Positions 35,918-43,672 of a DNA stretch of 64,000 nucleotides are shown piece by piece. The stretch spans positions 357,651 through 421,650 of the forward strand of contig NZ_DASQNA010000041.1 of the NCBI RefSeq assembly GCF_035645195.1, in the 5' to 3' direction. Both the position numbers and the translations under genes were made by a program. Within the stretch, counting starts at the first letter, position 1, and each line of letters opens with the position of its first letter. The DNA comes from Paenibacillus sp. (GTDB lineage Bacteria; Bacillota; Bacilli; Paenibacillales; YIM-B00363). The notes beneath the pieces were generated by a model, which was not told the DNA's origin, did no database searches, and saw only the letters and a list, made by a program, of their open reading frames with translations.

Positions 35918-37501
35918 CTATAGTTCCAGCTTCGCCGCCTTCTCCTTAATATAATCGGCGGTACGAAGCGCGAGCGCCATGACCGTTTCCGTCGGATTCC
36001 CCGCGCCGGAAGTGACGAAGATGCTCGCATCGCACACGAACAGGTTAGGAATGTCATGGGATTGACCATATGAATTTACGACGGAAGCGCTTGGGTCGTC
36101 TCCCATCCGGCAGCCCCCCATTAAGTGCGCCGAATCCGATACGACGAACTCCACCTGCCCCTCTTCCGCCTCGAGAATTTCTTTCATTTTGTTCACCGCG
36201 TGGCGAATGAGACGTTTATCGTTCTCCCCGTAGCTGAACGTCACTTTCGCTCTTGGCAGCCCGTGCTCGTCCTTGTCCTGCGACAACGTCACTCGGTTTT
36301 CCGGATTCGGAAGCACCTCCCCGACCATAGTGACCCGTCCGTAATGGTTGTAATCCAGCATCGTCCGCCGCAGCTGTTCTCCCCACAACCATCCGCCTTC
36401 ATGCTGCGCGATCGAGGTGGCGAACGAGACGGGGCGCGAGCCATGGGCGTGCAGCGTATACCCGCGGACGAAGTCGTTGTTCGGATCGGTGCGGTAAAAA
36501 TCCTGCGTCGTCGCCAGCACCGGAGTGCCCTTATACAGGCGGATCTCCTTCTCGAACCAAGCGTACACGTCGTAGCTGCTGTGGGTCATGATCGCTCTCC
36601 CGACCCAGCCGCTGCTGTTGGCCAGTCCGTCCGGAAACTGCGGGGTAGCGGAATTCAGCAGCAAACGCGGAGTTTCGATCACGAAGGCGGATACGATCAC
36701 CAGTTTGGCACGCTGCGTGTACGAATTTCCCTTATGTACGAAAGTAACGCCTTTCGCTCTTCCGTCCTTGCCCATGTCGATCCCCGTCACCATGCACTCG
36801 TGCAGCAGCTCCGCCCCCGCCTTAAGCGCTTTGGGAATATGGACGATCAAGGAGCTGTACTTGGAATTCGGCATGCAGCCTTGATTGCAGAAGCCCCGGT
36901 TAATGCAGGGCGGACGTCCCTCGAACGGCGCCGACAAAATGGCGAGAGGCGCTACGCTGGATCGGATGCCGAGTTTCTCGCAGCCGTTGCGGAACATGTA
37001 CGCGTTCGGGCTGAGCGGCTCCCGTTCGGGGTACGGGTACGGACCGTGAAACTCTCCCCAAGGAAAATGTTTCGGACCGGATACGGCGATGTCGTTTTCA
37101 ATGCGATCGTAGTAAGGTTCCAAATCCCAATAATTGATAGGCCAATCGTCGGCTACGCCGTCTATCGTGCGGGCGTTGAAATCCGCGTTATGGAAGCGCA
37201 GCGCCACCCCTGTCCAGTGGAGGCTTCCGCCGCCTACCCCGCGGCCGGACGTGTTGTGTCCCAGCTTCAACGGATCGCTGCCGTCGACGATTCGCGTATC
37301 CTGCCATCCCAAACTTTTCATCGAAAGCTCGTCGCTGGCGAAGTCGTCCTGCGGGTCGTATAAAGGGCCCGCTTCCAGAAGCACTACCTTCATTCCGGCT
37401 TCCGCGAGCTCCTTCGCCAGAATGCCGCCCGCGGTGCCGGCACCGACGATGACGACGTCGACTTCCTCGTTCGCATATCTTCGCTCCAGCATCAGCATCA
37501 C
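35918..37501 (-). CDS. GMC family oxidoreductase
   Basis: 527 residues. FAD-binding VVIVGAGTAGGILAKEL near residue 17; GRGVGGGSLHWTGVALRF is the GMC flavin-attachment-type loop; the C-terminus has GGCRMGDDPSASVVNSYGQ and DASIFVTSGAGNPTETVMAL, the second GMC signature with active-site residues. Its start overlaps the stop of the gluconate-2-dehydrogenase subunit 3 gene (ATGA), so the two proteins likely form one membrane-associated dehydrogenase oxidising a sugar or polyol. No Tat signal is evident on this subunit. The electron acceptor is unknown. Confidence 0.93.
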   Translation of the reverse strand: MMLMLERRYANEEVDVVIVGAGTAGGILAKELAEAGMKVVLLEAGPLYDPQDDFASDELSMKSLGWQDTRIVDGSDPLKLGHNTSGRGVGGGSLHWTGVALRFHNADFNARTIDGVADDWPINYWDLEPYYDRIENDIAVSGPKHFPWGEFHGPYPYPEREPLSPNAYMFRNGCEKLGIRSSVAPLAILSAPFEGRPPCINRGFCNQGCMPNSKYSSLIVHIPKALKAGAELLHECMVTGIDMGKDGRAKGVTFVHKGNSYTQRAKLVIVSAFVIETPRLLLNSATPQFPDGLANSSGWVGRAIMTHSSYDVYAWFEKEIRLYKGTPVLATTQDFYRTDPNNDFVRGYTLHAHGSRPVSFATSIAQHEGGWLWGEQLRRTMLDYNHYGRVTMVGEVLPNPENRVTLSQDKDEHGLPRAKVTFSYGENDKRLIRHAVNKMKEILEAEEGQVEFVVSDSAHLMGGCRMGDDPSASVVNSYGQSHDIPNLFVCDASIFVTSGAGNPTETVMALALRTADYIKEKAAKLEL

Positions 37502-38118
37502 TCTTTACTCGTTTTAGTAGGTTGCGCTTCCCATGGATCCAGAACACCAATTTCGGCGCGCACGTAACCGCGGGGGTACGCCGGACCGCCGTAGCCGATT
37601 TCCGACCACACGTAGGGATGAGAATAATAAGCCTCTACGGCGAGGTTGAGCCATTTTTGGAACAGCGCCGATTGAGGGACGCTCTGCCACACATGCTCCG
37701 GTTCGCCGCGGCCTTCGCTGATTTCCTTCAGCATCGCGATCTGCTCTTGGAGCGGGAGGTTCGGGAACGAATCGCCGAAACGCGCCTGCGTCGCTTGTTC
37801 TAACGCGGACAACCCGGACCGAACGAGCTCCCGCGCCGGGGGAAGTCCCTTCTTACGTTCGCTTTCGCCGATGCTGTCGGCGAGCGTTCGATCCATGTGC
37901 TCCACGACGAACTGCACGATCTCTTCGCGGGATTCGTCGACGAGCCGCCCGACGATGGCGGCAAGCCGCCGACCCTCCTCCGGAGTCAGAAACCGGAAGC
38001 TCCGCTTCGGTTCCAAGCGGCGCCGAACGATGCTGCGGGTATGCGGATCCCAGTGATCCTGTTCCTCTAACACATTGTAATCTCGATAATGGGAAACGAC
38101 GGGCAGCTGCTTCTTCAC
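37498..38118 (-). CDS. Gluconate 2-dehydrogenase subunit 3 family protein
   Basis: 206 residues, typical of the gluconate_2-dh3 family: FRFLTPEEGRRLAAIVGRLV near residue 42, a middle helix pair and the C-terminal YYSHPYVWSEIGYGGPAYPR. This subunit accompanies GMC flavoproteins in periplasmic or membrane-bound sugar dehydrogenases. There is no clear Tat or Sec signal here. It is translationally coupled to the GMC gene. Confidence 0.92.
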   Translation of the reverse strand: MKKQLPVVSHYRDYNVLEEQDHWDPHTRSIVRRRLEPKRSFRFLTPEEGRRLAAIVGRLVDESREEIVQFVVEHMDRTLADSIGESERKKGLPPARELVRSGLSALEQATQARFGDSFPNLPLQEQIAMLKEISEGRGEPEHVWQSVPQSALFQKWLNLAVEAYYSHPYVWSEIGYGGPAYPRGYVRAEIGVLDPWEAQPTKTSKE

Positions 38119-38133
38119 TCGGTCAGCCTCCTT

Positions 38134-38523
38134 CTACCACATAACGCCGACCAGGCCAAAGACGGCGAGGGCGGCGAAAATCATCGGCAGCACGACCGGA
38201 GGGCCGATCATAAAGTTGCGCAGCTCGTAACCGCCGACCCGTCGGCCTACGCCGCGCCAGTGAAAATATACGCCTATTACGCCGATCAGCGCTCCTAACA
38301 CGAGCAGCGCGAGAAACAAATTCAGAGACCAAGCGGACCGATAAAAGGCGAGCAGAACGCCGCTGACGAACAGCAGCGGGGAAATGATCACAGGAGCCCA
38401 CATCGATTTGCCTCGAAAATTTTGTCTGTAATGGTAGAGCGTCACTTGAATGCCCACCAACAGGTATGCCAAACCGACGAACAAAATGATGACTCGGTTC
38501 AGGTTCCATACCGTCCAATTCAT
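38134..38523 (-). CDS. Four-helix membrane protein of the GMC operon
   Basis: 129 residues with four hydrophobic segments (VIILFVGLAYLLVGIQVTLY; APVIISPLLFVSGVLLAFY; LFLALLVLGALIGVIGVYFH; VLPMIFAALAVFGLVGVMW). AGGAGG lies 8 nt before the ATG. I do not recognise a named family. Its place directly upstream of the dehydrogenase subunits (15 nt gap) suggests a membrane anchor or electron-transfer partner. Confidence 0.82.
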   Translation of the reverse strand: MNWTVWNLNRVIILFVGLAYLLVGIQVTLYHYRQNFRGKSMWAPVIISPLLFVSGVLLAFYRSAWSLNLFLALLVLGALIGVIGVYFHWRGVGRRVGGYELRNFMIGPPVVLPMIFAALAVFGLVGVMW

Positions 38524-38662
38524 AGATCCATCCTCCTGAGCGTACGCAGGTACGAAAACATTCGGTCGCTGGTAGTATACCCCATGGAAAATTTTTTATT
38601 TCCGAGGTCGACTGAAGACCGAAACGGAGCAAGGCCGCCGGCGACACGCCGGCAGCCGGTTA

Positions 38663-38743
38663 TTATTTTACGAGCAGGCAGATTCCCGCTGCGAGACAAT
38701 ACGCAGCGAACAGCAGTTCCCAAACGAGCGATCGCCTTTTCAT
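38663..38743 (-). CDS. 26-residue hydrophobic small protein
   Basis: Reads MKRRSLVWELLFAAYCLAAG followed by ICLLVK: a short basic head and one membrane helix. A textbook GGAGG lies 7 nt before the ATG, and the ATG overlaps the stop of the small ORF upstream (ATGA). Single-helix peptides of this size often belong to respiratory complexes; that role is only a guess here. Confidence 0.6.
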   Translation of the reverse strand: MKRRSLVWELLFAAYCLAAGICLLVK

Positions 38744-38847
38744 CGGATGTCCTCCGGAACCTGCGCGGAACGCAAGACAGGCGCGCGAACGATCTTGTTC
38801 TCGTTGTCAGGGAACGCCGCCTCGCGCATTGCGTAGTCATATATCAT
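38740..38847 (-). CDS. 35-residue small ORF coupled to the hydrophobic peptide
   Basis: Begins MIYDYAMREAAFPDNENK and ends in VPEDIR. A GGGGAG lies about 11 nt before the ATG, somewhat far. Its last codons contain the ribosome site of the next small ORF and its stop overlaps that ATG. Acidic and soluble; no family recognised. It could be a leader whose translation controls the next ORF. Confidence 0.45.
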   Translation of the reverse strand: MIYDYAMREAAFPDNENKIVRAPVLRSAQVPEDIR

Positions 38848-39002
38848 CGCGATTCACGCTCCCCGGTTTATAACAGCATACGGCGCCGTCTTCACTGTGG
38901 GCACGGCGTCTGTAACCTTGCTGCGCGACTCGGGACATGGACCCACGTTGCGAATCGCGATCCATTTTCAACTTTACGCTTTCGCCTTTTCGAAACCATT
39001 GC

Positions 39003-39008
39003 TATAAT
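39003..39008 (+). promoter_or_regulatory. TATAAT -10 element before the c-di-GMP riboswitch
   Basis: A perfect TATAAT about 29 nt before the aptamer; the -35 position (TTTACG-like) is weak. It fits transcription starting just before the riboswitch. Confidence 0.5.
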
Positions 39009-39036
39009 TCTTAATAACATCAATTTCTACACGATA

Positions 39037-39112
39037 ATGGCAAACCTGGTGAAAACCAGCGACGCAAAGCTATAGGGGCTACAGTGTACAACTACGCCAG
39101 CCAGCTGCCGAA
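39037..39112 (+). ncRNA. Cyclic di-GMP-I (GEMM-I) riboswitch
   Basis: The aptamer core is recognisable: GGCAAACC, a hairpin with GAAA tetraloop (CTGGTGAAAACCAG), then the invariant GACGCAAAGC, a second stem (GGGGCTACA, then GCCAGCCAGCTGCC). The GGCA near 39039 and TGCC near 39106 close the structure. The base expected to contact the ligand appears to be G, as in c-di-GMP rather than cGAMP binders, though this needs an alignment. An intrinsic terminator and the cheY-like gene follow, so c-di-GMP probably decides whether the gene is transcribed. Confidence 0.9.
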
Positions 39113-39127
39113 AGTGGGTTCTATTCG

Positions 39128-39156
39128 ACTCCCTTTGGTAAGGGAGTTTTTTATTT
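39128..39156 (+). terminator. Riboswitch expression-platform terminator
   Basis: ACTCCCTT, loop TGGT, AAGGGAGT (39128-39147), then TTTTTATTTT, 16 nt after the aptamer and about 20 nt before the cheY-like start. It is in front of the gene, not behind one, so it must be conditional. Confidence 0.9.
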
Positions 39157-39178
39157 TGACGATGAAAGGACCGTTCAA

Positions 39179-39538
39179 ATGCCGAAAGCTCTGCTCGTCG
39201 ACGACTCCGCCTTTATGCGCATGATGATCAAAGACGTCTTGACTCAGGAAGGGTTTGACATTACGGAAGCTGAAAACGGGGTCGAAGCCGTTGCGTTATG
39301 TAAACTTATTGACTTTGACTTTATTACGTTGGATATTACCATGCCGGATATGGACGGGATCGCCGCGCTCGAGGAGATTAGACACGTAAACTCGAGGGCT
39401 TACATCGTCATGATGTCCGCGATGGGGCAGCAATTTTTCATCAAGAAGGCTTTGACTTGCGGGGCGAACGACTTTTTGATCAAACCTTTCACGAAGGAAA
39501 CTCTTCGGTCCTACGTGCGGAAGGTACAATTTCCATAA
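39179..39538 (+). CDS. CheY-like response regulator under riboswitch control
   Basis: 119 residues, a lone receiver domain: D8 and D9, phospho-acceptor D52 in TLDITMPDMDG, S80 in VMMSAMG, K102 in LIKPF, with Phe instead of Tyr at 104. Closest in look to chemotaxis CheY. AAAGGA lies 8 nt before the ATG. It is a single plus-strand gene among minus-strand ones, preceded by the c-di-GMP riboswitch. It would link the second messenger to flagellar motor output or another receiver target. Confidence 0.93.
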   Translation: MPKALLVDDSAFMRMMIKDVLTQEGFDITEAENGVEAVALCKLIDFDFITLDITMPDMDGIAALEEIRHVNSRAYIVMMSAMGQQFFIKKALTCGANDFLIKPFTKETLRSYVRKVQFP

Positions 39539-39562
39539 TCGGACGAGCAGCCCCGCCCAAAC

Positions 39563-39606
39563 GAAAAAACAGCCTTAGTACGGCCGAGAACGCCGGACTA
39601 AGGCTG
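39563..39606 (-). terminator. Intrinsic terminator of the DinB gene
   Basis: Minus strand: CAGCCTTAGT (39597-39606) pairs with ACTAAGGCTG (39570-39579), with an inner CCGGC/GCCG stem, then TTTTTT. It lies between the convergent DinB and cheY-like genes and may serve only the minus strand. Confidence 0.85.
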
Positions 39607-39628
39607 CGAGGTTTGGGAGGCGGCGCGA

Positions 39629-40132
39629 TTATCCGCGCGAAGCTTGGATCGCCGCGGTCTCTTCCTCGTTCGGGCCGTAAATGCCGGGAGCGACGAGACC
39701 GGCTTGCCGCATGAGAATCGTCATTTGGCCGCGGTGGTGAATTTGGTGGCGGACGAGCGTCGTCAACACGCCGGCGTACGTCGTGTCGATGAAGCCGAAT
39801 AACTGCAGCTTCTCCGCAAGCTTCTCATCGCTCCACTGCTCCTTCAGCGCCTTCGCGGCGGACGCGCTTAACTGACGATACGCCTCCGCGATGTCGGCGG
39901 CTCGAGTCGGCGTCGGCTGCCGATAATCCGGTCCTTCGAGCGTAACTCCGCTCGCGCCCAGGAACGCGCCGATCGAGCCGGCCAGATGCCAGCCCAGGTC
40001 GCCCAGCGTTCTCGGCTGCTTGTCCGATACCGCCTGCGAGAGCGAATCGTCCGTCAACGTCTCCAACACTTGCAGCGTGAATCTCTCTTCCCGGCTCCAG
40101 TCCGTCAAAAACTCTTGAATCGTTCGATACAT
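39629..40132 (-). CDS. DinB family protein
   Basis: 167 residues, a four-helix DinB/YfiT-type metalloprotein. The metal-binding His residues are H49 in DLGWHLAGS and H129/H133 in LVRHQIHHRGQM. Family members include thiol-dependent S-transferases using bacillithiol; the substrate is unknown. Single gene with terminator; 107 nt separates it from the ABC permease gene. Confidence 0.9.
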   Translation of the reverse strand: MYRTIQEFLTDWSREERFTLQVLETLTDDSLSQAVSDKQPRTLGDLGWHLAGSIGAFLGASGVTLEGPDYRQPTPTRAADIAEAYRQLSASAAKALKEQWSDEKLAEKLQLFGFIDTTYAGVLTTLVRHQIHHRGQMTILMRQAGLVAPGIYGPNEEETAAIQASRG

Positions 40133-40239
40133 GATTCCATCTCCCTAACGTTAGTCGCATACAAAATATACCACTTGTCCGAAGACGGCCGCAACGTCCG
40201 CGAGACCCATCTCCGCCGTCGTTTCCGGCTCAAGCCGGA

Positions 40240-41328
40240 TCATTCCCATTTGAACGTGCGGCTCGCGACGAGGAACGCGCCGACGAGCCAAGCGCAGAGC
40301 ACCGCCGTCGGGACCCACAGCTCGGCGATTCCCGCCCCCGCGTTCATGACCCCGCGAATCGCGTCGGACAGATGCGTAATCGGGAGCGACGCGACGATCG
40401 GCTGAAGCCATTCCGGCATGTTGCGCACCGGGAAGAAGACATTGCCGAGAAACATAAGCGGGAACGAGATCAGACCGGCAATCGGTCCGGCGCTTTCCGG
40501 CGTTTTGGCGAGCCCCGCGATAATAAACCCGATCGACATAAACACGAGCGTTCCGATCACGATATAGAACAAGGCAAGCGCCCACGAGCCTTTCATCTGC
40601 GTGCCGAACGCGAGGAAGGCGACGAGCAGCACGATGACCGCTTGCATGCCGTTCAGCAGAAGCCGCGCCGTAATTTGCCCCGCGAGGAACGTGCCCGCCT
40701 TCAGCGTCGTGCTCTGCATGCGGCGAAGCACGCCGCGCTCGCGCCAAGACGAAATTTGCCCTGCGACGCCGTTCAAGTTGCTGGACATGATCATCATCGC
40801 GATTATGCCGGGAACGAGAAAGTCGATATACCGCAAATCGAGCGATTCCACCGGCTTCGGCGCCGCCCGCACTGCCGGAACGTACCCCGTCATCTCCTTG
40901 CTGATGCCGTCGACGACGGAGGAGACATACTGCACGGCGAGCTCCGACGCCGCCATGTTTTGTTCATCGTAATACACTTCAATTTCGGCCGGCTGCCCGC
41001 TCGCGACCGCCGCGCCGTACCCCTCGGGCACGACGACGACGAGCTGCAGGTCGCCGTTCCGAAGCCGTTCCAACGCTTCCCCTTCCGCTTCGGCCGCCGC
41101 CAGCCCGAGCGGTTTCGCCGCGAGCAGCCGTTCGATCGTTCCGGACGACGCATCCGTTCGGTCGCGGTCGACGACGGCGCCCGCAAGATTCACTTGATTG
41201 CCGTTCCCGAGAAACGAGCCGAGCGCGAGCATGAGCAAAATCGGGAAAAAGAGCGAGAAAAACAACACCTGCCGGTTGCGGGAAAACAGCTTCAGCTGAG
41301 CTCGCGTCAACTGCCAATACGCTTTCAT
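40240..41328 (-). CDS. ABC-2 type transporter permease
   Basis: 362 residues. The start ATG at 41328 overlaps the stop of the ATPase gene (ATGA); the frame open further upstream is not used. One N-terminal membrane segment (VLFFSLFFPILLMLALGSFL), a large extracytoplasmic loop with VVVPEGYGAAVASG, then five C-terminal segments with the ABC2 motif LMFLGNVFFPVRNMPEWLQP. With the ATPase it forms an exporter of the DrrAB/YhgE type; the cargo is unknown. Confidence 0.93.
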   Translation of the reverse strand: MKAYWQLTRAQLKLFSRNRQVLFFSLFFPILLMLALGSFLGNGNQVNLAGAVVDRDRTDASSGTIERLLAAKPLGLAAAEAEGEALERLRNGDLQLVVVVPEGYGAAVASGQPAEIEVYYDEQNMAASELAVQYVSSVVDGISKEMTGYVPAVRAAPKPVESLDLRYIDFLVPGIIAMMIMSSNLNGVAGQISSWRERGVLRRMQSTTLKAGTFLAGQITARLLLNGMQAVIVLLVAFLAFGTQMKGSWALALFYIVIGTLVFMSIGFIIAGLAKTPESAGPIAGLISFPLMFLGNVFFPVRNMPEWLQPIVASLPITHLSDAIRGVMNAGAGIAELWVPTAVLCAWLVGAFLVASRTFKWE

Positions 41329-42320
41329 GACTCTCGCAAGCTCCTTCCGGTCATTTGGATAAACACGTCTTCCAGCGTCGCCTGCCGGGTGCTGAGGTCC
41401 GTCAAGCGGAGCCCGTGCTCGTCCGCTTGCAGGACGAAATCGGTCAGCGACCCTTGCAAATCGTCGGTATACAGCGCGAAGCCGTCCTTCCGTTCGTCCA
41501 CCTGCTTCACGAATCGCACCGAGCGCATGAACGCGCGGAGCGGCTCCTGCCGGTCCGGCGGCAGCGTTTCGAATCCGGGGACGCGGAACTCGATCGTTTT
41601 GTCGGCGGACAAGCTGCGGACGAGGGAATCCGGCGTGTCGAGCGCGATCACCTTCCCTTGATCCATCAGGCAAATCCGGTCGCACAGCACATGAGCTTCG
41701 TCCATGTAATGCGTCGACAGCACGATCGTTTTCCCTCGTTCCTTGAGCCGCAAAATGATGTCCCACAGCGTCCGCCGCGCCTGCGGGTCGAGTCCGGTCG
41801 TCGGCTCGTCCAAAAACACGACGAGCGGATCGTTCACGAGCGCCAGCGCGATCGCGAGCCGCTGCTTTTGGCCGCCCGACAAATGCTTGACGCGGCCGTT
41901 CAGCTTTTCGGTCAACGCGACACTGTCGAGCAGCGGCAGCACCGGTACCGATTTGCGGTAAAAAGACGCGTACATTTCCGTAATTTCTCGGACGGTCAGC
42001 AGGTCGAACAGCGACGTCGATTGCAGCTGCACCCCGATGACCGCTTTCACTCGGTCCAGTTCCTTCAGGGTATCGAAACCGGCGACGATCGCCCGGCCGC
42101 CGTCTGGACGCCGGAGCCCTTCGATCATCTCCATCGTCGTCGTTTTGCCGGCGCCGTTCGGGCCGAGCAAGCCGAACACTTCCCCGCGCCGCACGCGAAA
42201 GCTGACGCCGTTTACCGCCGTGAATTCGCCGTACCTTTTCACCAGCCGATCCGCTTCGATGATCGTATCATGCCTTTCGTTCGGTTCGTCGGTATTTATA
42301 GATTGCCGGCCGGTTTCCAT
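41325..42320 (-). CDS. ABC transporter ATP-binding protein (DrrA type)
   Basis: 331 residues from the ATG at 42320 preceded by GGAGGGAG. Walker A GPNGAGKT at about 53-60, signature LSGGQKQR near 149, Walker B VVFLDEPTTGLDP near 168-180, switch His in IVLSTHYMDEAH. A 90-residue C-terminal extension is typical of drug-resistance-type exporter ATPases. Coupled to the ABC-2 permease by ATGA. Confidence 0.95.
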   Translation of the reverse strand: METGRQSINTDEPNERHDTIIEADRLVKRYGEFTAVNGVSFRVRRGEVFGLLGPNGAGKTTTMEMIEGLRRPDGGRAIVAGFDTLKELDRVKAVIGVQLQSTSLFDLLTVREITEMYASFYRKSVPVLPLLDSVALTEKLNGRVKHLSGGQKQRLAIALALVNDPLVVFLDEPTTGLDPQARRTLWDIILRLKERGKTIVLSTHYMDEAHVLCDRICLMDQGKVIALDTPDSLVRSLSADKTIEFRVPGFETLPPDRQEPLRAFMRSVRFVKQVDERKDGFALYTDDLQGSLTDFVLQADEHGLRLTDLSTRQATLEDVFIQMTGRSLRES

Positions 42321-42423
42321 GCCGCTCCCTCCCGCTCTTGAGAATAACTTCCTGCCATTCCCAATCGTACACGAATCCGCAGTCGAAAACAAAAACGGAC
42401 CGCGATGCGGCCCCGAACGAACG

Positions 42424-42454
42424 GCAAGCTCTTCCCGCGATGGGAAGAGCTTGC
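42424..42454. repeat. Perfect 13-bp inverted repeat between the exporter and the hexuloisomerase gene
   Basis: GCAAGCTCTTCCC, loop GCGAT, GGGAAGAGCTTGC. It begins 11 nt past the stop of the 6-phospho-3-hexuloisomerase gene. Neither side has a T-tract, so it is a weak candidate for an intrinsic terminator; an RNA-stabilising 3' hairpin is equally possible. Confidence 0.6.
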
Positions 42455-42464
42455 GTCTCGGCGC

Positions 42465-43016
42465 TTATTGCTCCAAGTTGCTATGTTTGCCGAACGCCGA
42501 CGCGTGGTCCGCGCCGGTCAGCGCCGCGTAACGCAGGCACACGGCGTCGAGCAGCAGGTGCGCGCATTGGTCGAACAGCGAGCCGAGCGGCTGCACGCTG
42601 CGCCGCTCTCCTTCGCGCCGGTACTTCGTCGCCGCGGGCACGTGCAGCACGATGTCGGCGAGCTGCGCCAGGCTGGACGCATCGTCGGTCGTCACCGCCG
42701 CGACGGTGCCGCCCAACTCTCGCGCCTTGGCGCTTGCCGTCAAGACGGCCGCCGTCCTCCCCGAACCGGACACCGCGACCATCGCATCCCCCTTCGCCAG
42801 CGCCGGGGTAATCGTCTCGCCGACGACGTACACGACGGCGCCGAGATGCATCAAGCGCATCGCGAAGCTTTTCGCCATAAAGCCGGACCGCCCTTCCCCG
42901 ACGACGAAAATGCGCTGCCCGCCGATCAAAGCCCGCGCAAACCGATCGACGGACTCCTCGTCGACGCGGTCGATCACCGATTGAATTTCTTCCAAAATCG
43001 TATTCATTGCATTCAT
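42465..43016 (-). CDS. hxlB: 6-phospho-3-hexuloisomerase-like SIS protein
   Basis: 183 residues, a single SIS domain: RIFVVGEGRSGFMAKSFAMR, VVGETITPALAKGDAMVAVS and SGSGRTAAVLT. Size and sequence match HxlB/PHI, which interconverts fructose 6-phosphate and 3-hexulose 6-phosphate. The ATG follows GAGGGA, 2 nt after the stop of the synthase gene, so both are translated together. In B. subtilis hxlAB detoxifies formaldehyde; here the pair is inside a sugar operon, so the direction in vivo is open. Confidence 0.88.
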   Translation of the reverse strand: MNAMNTILEEIQSVIDRVDEESVDRFARALIGGQRIFVVGEGRSGFMAKSFAMRLMHLGAVVYVVGETITPALAKGDAMVAVSGSGRTAAVLTASAKARELGGTVAAVTTDDASSLAQLADIVLHVPAATKYRREGERRSVQPLGSLFDQCAHLLLDAVCLRYAALTGADHASAFGKHSNLEQ

Positions 43017-43018
43017 CG

Positions 43019-43672
43019 TTATCCCTCGTTCGCACATAATGTCGCCATCGCTTGAAACGCGCGCGCCGCTGCCGCCGGATCGTCCGCCTGCGCAATCGCC
43101 GATCCGACGATCGCGATGTCCGGCCGCAGCGGGCCTAGCCGCCGCAGCGCCTCCAATGTGATGCCGCCGGCAACGGCCGTCCGCAGCCCTTGCCGCTTGA
43201 GCCGAAGCAGCGGGGACCGCTCGCCCGCGGCCGTCTGCGCGCTTCCGCCGGCCGATTCCTGCTCGTCTTTGCTGACGTGTACGCAAAATACGGCATCCCG
43301 GTATGCGGCGAGGCGCTCCCCTTCTTCCTCCGACGTGTGCAACAGGTCGATGATCGCCTGCTTCCCGCGCCTCGCAGCGGCGTTCAGGAACGCTTCGACG
43401 GTGACTGGAGGCGCTGCCCCCATCACCGTCGCCTCGTCGGCCCCGGCGTCGAAGCACATGTCGAATTCATACGCTGCATTATCGAACGTCTTCAAATCCG
43501 CGACGATGACGTGGTCGGGGAACGCGCGGCGAACGGATCGAACGCCGTCCATGCCGAATTGCTTGATCAGCGACGTCCCGACCTCGATCCGCTGCACGTA
43601 CGGCGCCGCCTGACGCGCGATCGCGATCGCGCGCTCAATCGCGAGCCGGTCCAACGCCAATTGAATGTTCAA
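43019..43672 (-). CDS. hxlA: 3-hexulose-6-phosphate synthase-like protein
   Basis: 217 residues from a TTG at 43672, preferred because GGGAGGGA lies 6-7 nt upstream; an ATG 18 nt earlier has no site. The OMP-decarboxylase-type barrel is clear: ADLKTFDNAAYEFDM (the DxKxxD catalytic set), IEVGTSLIKQFG and AVAGGITLEAL. The combination with the SIS isomerase points to HPS rather than 3-keto-L-gulonate-6-phosphate decarboxylase. The start lies inside the end of the MFS gene (38 nt overlap). It could fix or release formaldehyde, linking hexulose 6-phosphate to ribulose 5-phosphate. Confidence 0.85.
   Translation of the reverse strand: MNIQLALDRLAIERAIAIARQAAPYVQRIEVGTSLIKQFGMDGVRSVRRAFPDHVIVADLKTFDNAAYEFDMCFDAGADEATVMGAAPPVTVEAFLNAAARRGKQAIIDLLHTSEEEGERLAAYRDAVFCVHVSKDEQESAGGSAQTAAGERSPLLRLKRQGLRTAVAGGITLEALRRLGPLRPDIAIVGSAIAQADDPAAAARAFQAMATLCANEG

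Noticed and set aside
38845..38964. Inverted 10-mers ATCGCGATTC and GAATCGCGAT about 110 bp apart before the c-di-GMP riboswitch.
   Set aside because: Short, GC-balanced and far apart; no promoter or gene arrangement gives them meaning.
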